Made by a program: the position numbers and the translations under genes. The notes beneath the pieces were generated by a model, which made no database searches, was not told the DNA's origin, and saw nothing but the letters and a program-made list of their open reading frames with translations. This document shows positions 7,849 to 16,905 of a stretch of DNA of 64,000 bases, one piece after another. Location of the stretch: NCBI RefSeq assembly GCF_046592965.1, contig NZ_JBISBV010000001.1:682001-746000 (forward strand), written 5' to 3'. This DNA is from Marivita sp046592965. GTDB lineage: Bacteria; Pseudomonadota; Alphaproteobacteria; Rhodobacterales; Rhodobacteraceae. Position 1 is the first letter of the stretch; each line of letters starts with the position of its first letter.

Positions 7849-9495
7849 CTAGGGCGTGTCTGCCAGACTGACTTCCGGGAAGATTTTCGTCCCGTCCTTT
7901 TCCAACTTCTGCATGTGCCGGATCAAGGCTTCGCGAACGTTGCACGACACGGTCCATGACGTATTCGGGTTCGCGCACGCGATGCAGAAGGTCACGATTT
8001 GTCCGTAAATGTCCTGCGACGTGACCACGACCTGATGTTCGCCGTCCTTGACCAATTCGACTTCGTCGATTTCGTCCAGCACCGTCTCCAGAAGATCGCG
8101 CAGAGTCGACACATCGGCGGTGTGCGCGACCCGGATGTCGATTTCCCGGATCATCTGTGGTTCCTTGATCGACCAGTTTTCGAAGGTTTCCGACACGAAC
8201 TCGGTCACCGGGACCACAAGCCTGACACCTGTCCAGACCCGCAGCAGCACGTAGGTGAAATTAATCCGTTCGACGTTACAGATGTTGCCCTTGTAGACGA
8301 CCTTGTCTCCAATACGGGCCGATTGGTTGAGCGCGATTTGCATCGACGACATGATGTTGGACAACACTTCTCGTGCGGCGAAACCGAGGATCAGCGTGAG
8401 CGCACCGGCAGAGGCCAGAAGGGAAAAGCCGAAGGTGCGAAAAACGTTGGCCTCGGCCAGAACGACGCCAAAGCCGACCAGAAAGATCACCACGATCATC
8501 ATGCGACGCGCCAGCGAAACCTTGGTCGCCATTGCGCGGCGGCCGTCCTTGCCCATCTGTTTCAGGTCTTCGTCGTCCCATTCGACAAGTCGGTCGATCA
8601 TCCGGTCAGCGACATTGACCATGAAGATTAGCGCCGACATCACGTATCCCAACGCGATGGCCGGTGAGACGAGCCGAGACACCGGCCCTGAGAAAACGAA
8701 AACCTGACTGATCAAGGAGACGACCAGAGTGATGACGAAAAGAACGGCCGGAAGGCGCGCAGCTTCTATCACACGTGATATGTAAAAGCGGTTCGCGTTC
8801 GCGGCGGTGCGCGTCAGGGCAAAATGAACGGCCCAGCCAATGACGCCCGCAAGCGCCAGCATGATCGGGACACCGATCACTTCCCACCACATCAAGTTCC
8901 AAAAGGCATCCTTGCGCAGCCAGTCGGGCAGTTCGCGCTCCAGTTCCGTCGGACCGAACCGATCATAGAGCTTGTCGATGTTGACGACGGAGCGTTCGGA
9001 AAAGACCCAGACCGGGTTCTGGTCTGCAACCTGAACACGGTCGAGGCGGATTGGATAGGGACGATTGTCAATCGTCATGATCCGCAACAGAATGGATTGA
9101 CGGGGCTGCCCCGCAACCGCGCTTTTCGACGTTTGATTGGCATCCAGCCCATCCGGTCGGTCAAGCAGATCGGACCAATCGATAACCACCTTGCGGTCGA
9201 TCAGAGTGTATAGTTTTTCCGCCAATTGCGGCCCCACAGACGATTGCCTTTCAGGCGGGACGCGATTGAGATTGAGAAGATGCGCGGCCGTCTCCAGATC
9301 GTTTGCTTGAACCAGATCGAGAAGCGCTTCCATCGTGGCTTGGGGAGAGCTGCGATCAAGTGATTTCGGCGCCTCTGGCAGTCCGACGTTGAGTTCCTCA
9401 ATCGAGAAAGTGGCATCCTGGGCCGTGGCGCTGACGGTGATAAGCAGCAGAAAAGCAAAAGCGGCGGCGCAGAATCGTTTGACGTCACAAAGCAT
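7849..9495 (-). CDS. mechanosensitive ion channel, MscS family, with periplasmic N-terminal domain
   Basis: Inner-membrane channel that opens under hypo-osmotic stress. The 548-aa protein has a Sec signal peptide (about 25 residues, ending TVSATAQ). A roughly 170-residue extracytoplasmic region comes next, then several membrane segments. The MscS pore helix follows and leads into GFAAREVLSNIMSSMQIAL, then the beta-domain start GDKVVYKGNICNVERIN. This is longer than E. coli MscS and resembles the larger YnaI/YbdG-like forms. The gene is monocistronic, with the 377-bp region upstream free of obvious genes. Confidence 0.92.
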   Translation of the reverse strand: MLCDVKRFCAAAFAFLLLITVSATAQDATFSIEELNVGLPEAPKSLDRSSPQATMEALLDLVQANDLETAAHLLNLNRVPPERQSSVGPQLAEKLYTLIDRKVVIDWSDLLDRPDGLDANQTSKSAVAGQPRQSILLRIMTIDNRPYPIRLDRVQVADQNPVWVFSERSVVNIDKLYDRFGPTELERELPDWLRKDAFWNLMWWEVIGVPIMLALAGVIGWAVHFALTRTAANANRFYISRVIEAARLPAVLFVITLVVSLISQVFVFSGPVSRLVSPAIALGYVMSALIFMVNVADRMIDRLVEWDDEDLKQMGKDGRRAMATKVSLARRMMIVVIFLVGFGVVLAEANVFRTFGFSLLASAGALTLILGFAAREVLSNIMSSMQIALNQSARIGDKVVYKGNICNVERINFTYVLLRVWTGVRLVVPVTEFVSETFENWSIKEPQMIREIDIRVAHTADVSTLRDLLETVLDEIDEVELVKDGEHQVVVTSQDIYGQIVTFCIACANPNTSWTVSCNVREALIRHMQKLEKDGTKIFPEVSLADTP

Positions 9496-9872
9496 CTTTT
9501 TTCCCGGAGATTCGTTTCATGCGCGTTAAAGAAAGTTAAAGAAACAAGCCCGGATCGTGCGCTTTTGTTCCAAAAAATGCGTTTCGAACAGGTTTGCCGA
9601 AGCGATCGTGCGCGTTCGGCAGCTTATGGCCTAATCTGCCGGAGGTTGATCTGAATCATTGTCCGAGAATGTTGCATGCCGTAAGGTCAATTTGCACGAT
9701 GCGGATCAGGGAGGAGCGCTCGTGCGGATGTCTGGGCAACGCCAAAGGATGGGTTTGATGCGTGTTTTTCCAAGAGTCATCAATCCGAATTCCGGCGCTG
9801 TCGAGTTTGTGTGATCCCCTGGCGGATTTGCGAATTCATATCATTGACACGTCGTCCCGAAGTGAGGCTGCC
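9496..9872. other. intergenic region upstream of the MscS gene, no gene seen
   Basis: A 377-bp stretch between the divergent MscS gene and a small ORF. It holds the MscS leader, including two TTAA tetramers at 9526 and 9536, and AT-richer sequence than the flanking genes. No ORF here is convincing on either strand, and I see no clear hairpin terminator or tRNA. Divergent promoters are the likely content. Confidence 0.5.
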
Positions 9873-10064
9873 ATGAATACCAAGACACTCAAAAACCATC
9901 AGAAGAAACTTGATCAGCATGATGATGTTACCAACCATGCCAATCAAGGCCGTGTTGCTCATCCGCTAAGACGGATGGCCGAAGTTACAACCCGGATGCC
10001 AAAGGCCAAGCGGAAGCAAGTTGTCTGGGATGTCGAGGCGATGTTCGACAACGTTCCCGTATAA
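9873..10064 (+). CDS. small hypothetical polar protein
   Basis: A 63-residue ORF starting at an ATG with GTGAGG 6 bases upstream. The product is strongly hydrophilic and basic, rich in Lys, His, Asn and Gln (start MNTKTLKNHQKK, end WDVEAMFDNVPV). It has no membrane segment, no cysteine motif and no recognisable domain. It is isolated between the MscS gene and the glutathione transferase gene. An antisense ORF (9780-9962) encodes a hydrophobic peptide, but its start is less well supported. Whether this gene is real is uncertain. Confidence 0.4.
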   Translation: MNTKTLKNHQKKLDQHDDVTNHANQGRVAHPLRRMAEVTTRMPKAKRKQVVWDVEAMFDNVPV

Positions 10065-10230
10065 CGAGCAAGCGCGCGCACCTTTTTCAGAATTACATCG
10101 TGATAGCGCCCCTTGCGAGCCGCTGGGCCGTTCTGTGCGCGAATCTGCGAGGGTGTGCGCGACCGCGGGCGTTTTTCGGAACGCGCAATCGTTCTATGTG
10201 TTCTTCCAAACCTAGATCTGGAGGAAAGAC

Positions 10231-11220
10231 ATGGGACTTTTGGTAGATGGCGAGTGGCAAGACAAATGGTACGACACTGCCAGCACTGGCGGTGCGTTCA
10301 AGCGCAGCACGGCCAAATTCCGTAACTGGATTACTGCGGACGGGTCTGCCGGGCCAAGCGGCGAAGCTGGCTTTCCGGCAGAGAGCGGTCGGTATCATCT
10401 ATATGTCAGCCTTGCCTGCCCCTGGGCGCATCGGGCGCTGATCTTTCGCGCGCTCAAAGGGCTGGACGACCATATCGGCGTCTCCGTCGTGCACCCTGAG
10501 ATGCTCGGCGATGGATGGACATTTGACGAAGATTTTCCGGCTGCCACTGGCGATAAGCTTTATGATCTGAAGTATGCGCGCGACATCTATCTCAAGGCTG
10601 ATCCGAATATCTCGGGGCGGGTGACGGTGCCGATCCTGTGGGACAAAAGCCGCGAGACCATCGTGTCGAATGAAAGCTCCGAGATCATTCGCATGTTCAA
10701 CAGTGCGTTCGATGCGCTCACCGGCAACACCGACGACTACTGGCCCGAAGAGATGCGCGATGCCATTGAAGAGGTGAACGCGCGGGTGTATGACACGGTC
10801 AATAACGGCGTCTACAAAGCCGGTTTCGCGACCGAGCAGGACGCGTATGATGCCGCGGTCGTGCCGCTATTTGACAGCCTTGACTGGCTGGAAGAGCGGC
10901 TGTCAACGCGCAGATACTTGATGGGCGACACCATCACAGAAGCCGACTGGCGTCTGTTTACCACGCTCGTCCGTTTTGATTCCGTTTACCATCTCCATTT
11001 CAAGTGCAACCGGCGCCGGATCATCCATTACCCGAACCTTTGGGGATACACGCGCGAATTATACCAATGGCCCGGTGTCGCAGAGACGGTGAATTTCGAT
11101 CACATCGTGCGCCACTACCATTACAGCCACGACACCATCAATCCGAACCGGATCATTCCGATCAATCCCATTCTTGATTTTGAGGCGCCGCACGAGCGTG
11201 ATCAGATCGGCTTGGCGTAA
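10231..11220 (+). CDS. glutathionyl-hydroquinone reductase (Xi-class glutathione S-transferase family, YqjG-like)
   Basis: Reduces glutathionyl-hydroquinones via a cysteine-based mechanism. The 329-aa length fits the Xi class. The signature SLACPWAHRALIF has its catalytic Cys at 63 within the CPWAHR motif, and the C-terminal helical domain carries EADWRLFTTLVRFDSVY and the YPNLWGYTRELYQWPG segment typical of the family. AGGAAAG sits 4 bases before the ATG. It is a single gene whose 3' end overlaps the convergent receiver-domain gene by 19 bases. Confidence 0.93.
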   Translation: MGLLVDGEWQDKWYDTASTGGAFKRSTAKFRNWITADGSAGPSGEAGFPAESGRYHLYVSLACPWAHRALIFRALKGLDDHIGVSVVHPEMLGDGWTFDEDFPAATGDKLYDLKYARDIYLKADPNISGRVTVPILWDKSRETIVSNESSEIIRMFNSAFDALTGNTDDYWPEEMRDAIEEVNARVYDTVNNGVYKAGFATEQDAYDAAVVPLFDSLDWLEERLSTRRYLMGDTITEADWRLFTTLVRFDSVYHLHFKCNRRRIIHYPNLWGYTRELYQWPGVAETVNFDHIVRHYHYSHDTINPNRIIPINPILDFEAPHERDQIGLA

Positions 11221-11573
11221 TGCTCTACCATCGCGGCCAGATCATCGGGTTGGGTCGCGATGGGCACGAAAGCACAGGCGTTGGAGCAGAGTTGAAAAAT
11301 TGATCCGTCCGAGAAAAAGCTGCTGTTGGTGACGAAGATCACCTTCGCGTTCGGGTGCCGATAGCTGGCGTAATCGGCAACGGCGATGGCACTGCCATTG
11401 TTTAGAACAACATCGAGAATGATGATCGGATAGAACTTTTCCGACAGCATTTCGATCGCCGCATCCTGATCTATGGCTATGTCCGCAACATGCCCGTGCC
11501 GGTGCAGATGACGCTGCCACATCTGGCCAAGCGTGGGTTTGTTCTGAACAATGAGGACATTCATAGACGGCAT
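11202..11573 (-). CDS. degenerate receiver-domain (CheY-like) protein
   Basis: A 123-residue single-domain protein with the alpha/beta receiver pattern and no output domain. The strand-3 phosphoacceptor Asp is present (IIILDVVLNNG) and the strand-4 Thr/Ser position is kept (VIFVTNSS). However, the acidic pair at the end of strand 1, usually DD or ED, reads VQNKP, and the conserved Lys of strand 5 is missing (FVPIATQP). It therefore probably does not phosphorylate in the standard Mg-dependent way. The start could be the first Met or the Met three codons later. No histidine kinase lies nearby. Confidence 0.7.
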   Translation of the reverse strand: MPSMNVLIVQNKPTLGQMWQRHLHRHGHVADIAIDQDAAIEMLSEKFYPIIILDVVLNNGSAIAVADYASYRHPNAKVIFVTNSSFFSDGSIFQLCSNACAFVPIATQPDDLAAMVEHYAKPI

Positions 11574-11779
11574 ACAATCTGCAGAAGCGGTGGACGCGTT
11601 TTTCAGACTCGCTCTGATAATGATAATAAAAGGTTAATAAATAGGTAAGGTTTGTTTTTGTACCAACCATATGAGCGGAAGACAGCTTATCGGTCGAAAT
11701 TTCTCGCGTGCGTCGCGCGTTTGGCGGAACGCGCAGGCTGTTGGAACGTTCGGCGAACAGCCTCATCATCGGGGAGCAT

Positions 11780-11932
11780 ATGGTGAAACCGGTTGTGATC
11801 TTTACCGCCATTGCCGCAACTTTAACCAGTCCGGTGCCTGCACAGAGCGACACAGCTGGTGACCAGGTGACCGGAACCAGGCCGTCGAGCACTTGCGTCA
11901 GGAATCCCCCAAGCGGGCCGCGTCGTGCATGA
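11780..11932 (+). CDS. possible small exported peptide
   Basis: A 50-codon ORF preceded by GGGGAG and beginning with a plausible signal peptide: MVKP, a hydrophobic core (VVIFTAIAATL), then an AQS cleavage-like site near residue 21. The remaining ~29 residues (two cysteines absent except one, Pro/Ser/Arg-rich) show no domain. It ends 3 bases before the stop of smc on the other strand. It could be a genuine short secreted peptide, the remnant of a longer exported protein, or chance. Confidence is low. Confidence 0.3.
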   Translation: MVKPVVIFTAIAATLTSPVPAQSDTAGDQVTGTRPSSTCVRNPPSGPRRA

Positions 11933-11935
11933 AGG

Positions 11936-14900
11936 TCATGCGACCATGCGTTCCGCTTTCTTCAGGTCCACCGAGACAAGCTGGCTTACACCTTGCTCCT
12001 GCATCGTAACTCCGAACAAGCGATCCATGCGCGACATCGTGACGGCGTGGTGTGTGATGATCAGAAACCGCGTCTCGGTGCGGCGGCACATTTCATCAAG
12101 CAAGTCGCAAAACCGTGTGACATTGGCATCGTCAAGCGGCGCATCGACCTCATCCAGCACGCAAATCGGGGCGGGATTGGCGAGAAACACCGCGAAGATC
12201 AGCGCCAGAGCAGTCAGCGTCTGTTCGCCGCCCGACAAGAGCGACAGCGTAGAAAGTTTCTTGCCCGGCGGCTGGCACATGATTTCCAGTCCGGCTTCGA
12301 GTGGATCGTCGCTTTCGACCATCACCAGATTTGCGTCGCCACCGTTGAACAGGTGGGTAAAAAGCAGCGAGAAGTTGCTGTTTACCTGCTCGAACGCGGT
12401 CAAAAGCCGTTCACGCCCTTCGCGGTTCAGGCTGGCAATGCCGGAGCGCAGCGTCTTGACCGCCTCTTCGAGATCAAGCTTTTCGCTCCGCAGGGTGTCG
12501 TGCTCCTCCTGCACCTCGCGCGCGTCTTCTTCGGCGCGCAGGTTTACAGCGCCCAGTGCGTCCCGCTGCCGCTTAAGCCGGTTGATGTCGGCCTCTATCG
12601 CTTCTGCGTGGGGAAGGTTGTCGGGGTCAACATCGAGTTTCTGCAACAACGCGCTAGGACGTGTGTCCTGTTCTTCGGCGATCCGTTCAGCCGCGTTGTT
12701 CACCGCATCGCGAGCGGCTTCGGCACGGGCCTCGGATCGGGCGCGGGCCTCTCGCGCCTCGGATGCAGCCCGCTCGGCCTCGCGTTCAGCTTGATCCGCT
12801 GACCGCAAGGTTCCCTCGGACGTCGAGAGCGCGTCATGTGCCGCGGCGTTTCTGGCCTCAGCTTCGGAAATGGCATGGCCGAGCGCCTCACGCTTGGCGG
12901 CCAGTTCTGCGGGTGAATTTGCAGCCGCGTCCAGCTCCTGCTGCGCAGCGTCGCGCCTCTCGGCCAATTCCGCGCTGCGCTTTTCGGCAGTCTCGAGACG
13001 ATGGCGCCAGCCACTCAGATCCTTGGTGACCTGTTGCGCGCGTCCTTTCCGGGCATCGCCTTCGCGGCGCAACTCGTCATGTTCCGAGCGGCGTGACATC
13101 ATCGTCATGCGGGCGGCCTCGACCGTCATCTTCAGGTCTTCCACCTCGGCACGGGCGTCATCCAGGTTTTCAAGGTCTCCAATACCGCGCTCGGCGTCGA
13201 TCATTTGCGCGCGCGCTGCGGTGGCCTCGTCTTCATGGCGCGAAAGGGTCAGAGCAAGGCTTTCCAGTTTGCCTTCGGCCATGTCCCGGTCGGCCTCGGC
13301 CCGGCTCAGTTTTCGGGCCGCGTCCGTCACAGCTCCATCAGCGTCGCGTCGGGCCTGACGCGCTGCTTTCTCGGCTGAACTCAATTCGCTCAGCCGCTGT
13401 GTCAGGCTGTTATGGGCGTCTCGCGCGCCATCCGCGCGGGCGGAGGCGCGCGCGGTTTCCTGCTTCAGTGCCTCGAGCCGGTTGAGTTGCTCAAGCCGCA
13501 AAGCAGCAGCCGACGGCGCGTCTTCTGCCCAGGCCCGATAGCCATCCCATCGCCAGAGATCACCTTCAACGCTGACGAGACGTTGACCCGGCAACAACAA
13601 CGCTTGCAGACGCGCCGCGTCATCGGCGTCAATGAGGCCGATCTGGGCCATACGGCGCTCCAGAACCTCCGGGACCGACACATGGTTTGTGAGGGCTGTC
13701 ACGCCTTCGGGAAGCGATTGCGTGGCGTCATAATCGGGCAAACTGGTCCAGCCGGTGGGGCCGTCGCCTTCCACCTCTGGCGCGCGCAGATCGTCGGCAA
13801 GCGCCGCACCGAGCGCCTTTTCGAACCCCTGTTCGACTTGCAGGCGATCGAGTATCTGGCCGCCCTCTGCGGTGTCTCGGTCAAGCAGACGTGCCAATGC
13901 GGTCGTTTCGGCGGATAGCGCGTTTAACTCGCCTTCGGCTTCGGAGCGGGTGGCGCGGGCGTCCGCTTCGCGCGATTGGGTCTCTGCGCGAGCGGCTTCG
14001 GATTCGGTCAGCGCCTGATCGGCGCGCTCAGCCAGGTCTCGCGCGGCGGCCTGTTCCTGAGCCGCAAGTTTGGCTGTTTCCTTTGCATCGCTCAGTGTCT
14101 GCTTTGCCGTCGCCATCGCACCCCGCGCGCGGGCGGTGTCCGCTTCGTTCCGCTCCAGCGTCTTGCGACTGTCGGCCAACAGACGATGCGCCGATTGATG
14201 GCGCGCGGACAGGCGAGCGACGTCTTCTGTCTTTTGGCTCAGGTCAGCTTCGCGGGCTTGCAACACCGCGCCGGCTTCACGGGCAGCGTTGGCGGCACGA
14301 GCGAGCTTGTCGTCATGCCCCTCGGCGGCTTTGTCCAACTCGCGCGCTTCCCATTCAAGCTGTTGAATGGTCTCGCCTGCATCGCGGTTAAGCCCGGCTT
14401 CACGGTCAATATCCTTGGTCAGTTGTTCGATGCGTCCCGTCAGCGTCCGGATCGTGTCTTCAGCGCGGCGCTCTTGTTCGGAGAGAGTATCGCGCTGATG
14501 GGTCAAACGCTGCACTATGGCGGCGGCGATGGCGGCTTCTTCACGCAGGGGCGGCAAGGCGGCGTCGGCGGCTTCGCGCGCCTTGGTTGCTTCGCGGGCG
14601 GCCGTCTCGGCTTTCGATGCCTCGGTTGTGCGGTCGCGCAATTGGGCGTCTGCCTCGGCGCGGGTGGCGTCAGCATCTTTCCAGCGGCGATAGAGCAGAA
14701 GTCCCTCGGAATGGCGTAAATCTTCACCAATGGCGCGATAGCGGGCTGCTTGCCGAGCCTGACGTGCGAGTTGTGCCAGTTGCGCGGCGAGCTGTTCGAT
14801 CACGTCGTCAACGCGCAACAGGTTCGCCTCTGTGCTCTTGAGTTTCAGCTCGGCTTCGTGACGGCGTTGATACAGGCCCGAGATGCCTGCCGCTTCTTCG

Positions 14901-15391
14901 AGGATGCGGCGGCGGTTTTTCGGCTTGGCGTTGATCAGTTCGCTGATCTGTCCCTGGCGCACAAGGGCGGGCGAATGCGCGCCGGTCGATGCGTCGGCAA
15001 ACAGCATTTGCACATCGCGCGCACGGGTATCCTTGCCGTTGGCCTTGTAGGCGCTGCCGACGTCGCGGGTGATGCGACGCACGATGTCAAGCTGGTCCTG
15101 GTCATTAAAGCCAGCGGGGGCAAGCCGGTCGGAGTTGTCAATCTGGATCGACACTTCGGCGAAGTTGCGCGCCGGGCGGGTGGCGGCGCCGGCGAAGATC
15201 ACATCTTCCATGCCACCGCCGCGCATCGCGGTGGGACGGTTTTCGCCCATCACCCAGCGCAACGCTTCGAGCAGGTTCGATTTTCCACAGCCGTTCGGCC
15301 CGACAACACCGGTCAGACCATCCGCGATGATCAGATCGGTCGGGTCGACAAAGCTTTTGAAGCCTGTGAGTCGAAGCTTGGAAAATCGCAC
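11936..15391 (-). CDS. smc: chromosome segregation SMC ATPase
   Basis: Structural-maintenance-of-chromosomes protein that organises and compacts the nucleoid with ScpA/ScpB. About 1151 aa, the family norm. It has an N-terminal Walker A GPNGCGKSN (31-39) and long Ala/Glu/Arg-rich coiled coils. A central hinge runs roughly over residues 500-640 (the VPEVLERRMAQIGLID region). The C-terminal head carries the ABC signature LLSGGEQTLTALAL and Walker B VCVLDEVDAPLDD-like sequence (CVLDEVDAPLD). The GTG at 15391 gives the usual start (VRFSKLRLTGFKSF); an in-frame GTG at 15427 would add 12 residues. scpA/B are not in the window. Confidence 0.96.
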   Translation of the reverse strand: MRFSKLRLTGFKSFVDPTDLIIADGLTGVVGPNGCGKSNLLEALRWVMGENRPTAMRGGGMEDVIFAGAATRPARNFAEVSIQIDNSDRLAPAGFNDQDQLDIVRRITRDVGSAYKANGKDTRARDVQMLFADASTGAHSPALVRQGQISELINAKPKNRRRILEEAAGISGLYQRRHEAELKLKSTEANLLRVDDVIEQLAAQLAQLARQARQAARYRAIGEDLRHSEGLLLYRRWKDADATRAEADAQLRDRTTEASKAETAAREATKAREAADAALPPLREEAAIAAAIVQRLTHQRDTLSEQERRAEDTIRTLTGRIEQLTKDIDREAGLNRDAGETIQQLEWEARELDKAAEGHDDKLARAANAAREAGAVLQAREADLSQKTEDVARLSARHQSAHRLLADSRKTLERNEADTARARGAMATAKQTLSDAKETAKLAAQEQAAARDLAERADQALTESEAARAETQSREADARATRSEAEGELNALSAETTALARLLDRDTAEGGQILDRLQVEQGFEKALGAALADDLRAPEVEGDGPTGWTSLPDYDATQSLPEGVTALTNHVSVPEVLERRMAQIGLIDADDAARLQALLLPGQRLVSVEGDLWRWDGYRAWAEDAPSAAALRLEQLNRLEALKQETARASARADGARDAHNSLTQRLSELSSAEKAARQARRDADGAVTDAARKLSRAEADRDMAEGKLESLALTLSRHEDEATAARAQMIDAERGIGDLENLDDARAEVEDLKMTVEAARMTMMSRRSEHDELRREGDARKGRAQQVTKDLSGWRHRLETAEKRSAELAERRDAAQQELDAAANSPAELAAKREALGHAISEAEARNAAAHDALSTSEGTLRSADQAEREAERAASEAREARARSEARAEAARDAVNNAAERIAEEQDTRPSALLQKLDVDPDNLPHAEAIEADINRLKRQRDALGAVNLRAEEDAREVQEEHDTLRSEKLDLEEAVKTLRSGIASLNREGRERLLTAFEQVNSNFSLLFTHLFNGGDANLVMVESDDPLEAGLEIMCQPPGKKLSTLSLLSGGEQTLTALALIFAVFLANPAPICVLDEVDAPLDDANVTRFCDLLDEMCRRTETRFLIITHHAVTMSRMDRLFGVTMQEQGVSQLVSVDLKKAERMVA

Positions 15392-15563
15392 CTGTAATGC
15401 CTGCCTGATTCCTCGATTGACTGACACTGTGTCGCGGAGAGTGCAAGCGTGTCAATGGATAGGCGGCCTATGTGGTTGTTACACTGAATTTATCCACAAG
15501 ATATAGGCAACGCGCGGTGATTTCTAAGGGCTTTATGCGCTTACTCACTCGCGAAATATCTTT

Positions 15564-15607
15564 ACATTCCAGAATTTGAATATAATGATATTCTGAAATT
15601 GGAATGT
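15564..15607. promoter_or_regulatory. 44-bp symmetric palindrome upstream of a membrane-protein gene
   Basis: An interrupted palindrome centred at 15585.5. The outer arms ACATTCCA and TGGAATGT (8 bp) and inner arms GAATAT and ATATTC (6 bp) pair perfectly, separated by AATG. It is AT-rich against a GC-rich background and ends 13 bases before the ATG of the following gene. It could be a dimeric regulator's operator or a leader hairpin. No known binding consensus was recognised. Confidence 0.6.
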
Positions 15608-15620
15608 AAGGAGTCACGCG

Positions 15621-16838
15621 ATGGATCATTCCCTCACAAAGCCCGCTGACAGCTATTCACCGCTTTACTTTCTTGCGTCCGTTGGCGCAGGGGGCGTGAC
15701 TGTCAGCTTTTTCATGTTCCTGATGTTCTGGATTCCGCATCCCGGACAAGGTGTTCCGGTGTTCGAGGATCTTGTTCGCGCATTCGGGAGCGGTTCGCTA
15801 TGGATGCAAGCAGCCGTCGTAGTGGCGCTGATCGGCATCGCGGTGTTCGCGACGCTGAACATCAAATCCTTGCTTTGGAACCTCAAATCCCTGAAAACGT
15901 TCAAGCGCACCGACGCTTACGAAAACCTGTGCAAGACAAATGCCGAAGCGACATTGTTGGCCATGCCACTCGCCTTGGCGATGACGGTCAACGTCTTGTT
16001 TATTGTCGGATTGGTTTTCGTGCCCGGACTTTGGAGCGTCGTCGAATTTCTGTTTCCGCTCGCGCTGATCGCCTTTTCGCTGATCGGAGCGTTGGCCTTG
16101 CGGATGCTGGGCGCGTTTCTTGGGCGTGTCTTGTCGCAAGGTGGGGTGTTCGATGTCACCGCGCACAATTCGTTTGCGCAGCTTCTGCCGGCGTTCAGTC
16201 TGGCAATGATTGCCGTTGGTTTTTCCGCACCGGCTGCAATGAGCGGGACTACGGCGACCGTGGCCGTTGCACTGGTGTTGTCGACGCTGTTCGGCGTGGC
16301 GGCGATCCTGTATTCTGCGATCGCGGCCGTCACGGCGTTCACGTCGATGTTGCAACACGGGACGGCGCGGGAATCCGGACCGACCTTGATGATCATCGTG
16401 CCGCTGGTCACCGTTCTGGGCATCATGTTCCTGCGTCAGGACCACGGCTTGCATGAGACGTTTGCTGTTCAGGCACAGGCGGGTGAGATGATGATCTTCC
16501 TCGCACGGCTGCTCTCGATCCAGGTGGTGTTTTTGCTGCTGGGTGCGGTTGTGATGCGGCGTCAGGGCTATTTCAGCGATTTCGTACTTGGCTCCAAAAC
16601 CTCGCCGGGATCGTACGCCCTTGTGTGTCCTGCGGTGGCGTTGTCAGTGATGCTGCAATTTTTCGTCAACACTGGGTTGGTCGGGGCCGGCGCGATCGAG
16701 AAATTCGGCGTGGCCTATTGGAGCGTGACCGCTGTCGCCTTGATAGCACAGGTTGTGGCGGTCGCGCTGGTCTTCCGCCTGAACCGTCAACACTTTGCGC
16801 CTCGCCCCGTGGTGAGTGACGCGATCCCGGCGGAATAA
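15621..16838 (+). CDS. polytopic membrane protein, TDT/TsoY-like (tentative)
   Basis: A 405-residue protein with ten or more hydrophobic segments. The opening SPLYFLASVGAGG and the later MPLALAMTVNVLF and AMIAVGFSAPAAM patterns are reminiscent of the TDT (tellurite-resistance/dicarboxylate) superfamily and, as far as I recall, of the TsoY family that includes Cys and selenocysteine forms. That naming is from memory and not verified. A conserved-looking Cys lies at 104 (ENLCKTN). It is monocistronic, controlled by a palindrome upstream and followed by a strong terminator. The substrate is unknown. Confidence 0.6.
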   Translation: MDHSLTKPADSYSPLYFLASVGAGGVTVSFFMFLMFWIPHPGQGVPVFEDLVRAFGSGSLWMQAAVVVALIGIAVFATLNIKSLLWNLKSLKTFKRTDAYENLCKTNAEATLLAMPLALAMTVNVLFIVGLVFVPGLWSVVEFLFPLALIAFSLIGALALRMLGAFLGRVLSQGGVFDVTAHNSFAQLLPAFSLAMIAVGFSAPAAMSGTTATVAVALVLSTLFGVAAILYSAIAAVTAFTSMLQHGTARESGPTLMIIVPLVTVLGIMFLRQDHGLHETFAVQAQAGEMMIFLARLLSIQVVFLLLGAVVMRRQGYFSDFVLGSKTSPGSYALVCPAVALSVMLQFFVNTGLVGAGAIEKFGVAYWSVTAVALIAQVVAVALVFRLNRQHFAPRPVVSDAIPAE

Positions 16839-16848
16839 GCTCACAAGG

Positions 16849-16880
16849 AAAAAGCCCGGATGATCCGATCCGGGCTTTTT
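16849..16880 (+). terminator. rho-independent terminator
   Basis: A 13-bp perfect stem, AAAAAGCCCGGAT pairing with ATCCGGGCTTTTT around a 6-base loop, starting 10 bases after the stop of the membrane-protein gene. Because the stem begins with an A run and ends with a T run, it can terminate both that gene and the convergent mipZ-like gene. Confidence 0.92.
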
Positions 16881-16905
16881 GCTATCTGGCCGACGGTATG
16901 GTCGA

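Noticed and set aside
9526..9539. Pair of TTAA tetramers upstream of the MscS gene, resembling a CtrA box
   Set aside because: The spacing is 6 bases, whereas the CtrA consensus needs 7, and the flanks do not fit.
9780..9962. 60-codon hydrophobic ORF antisense to the small polar ORF at 9873
   Set aside because: No ribosome site and no family, although its hydrophobic stretch is tempting. Neither strand is secure; the + strand start is better supported.
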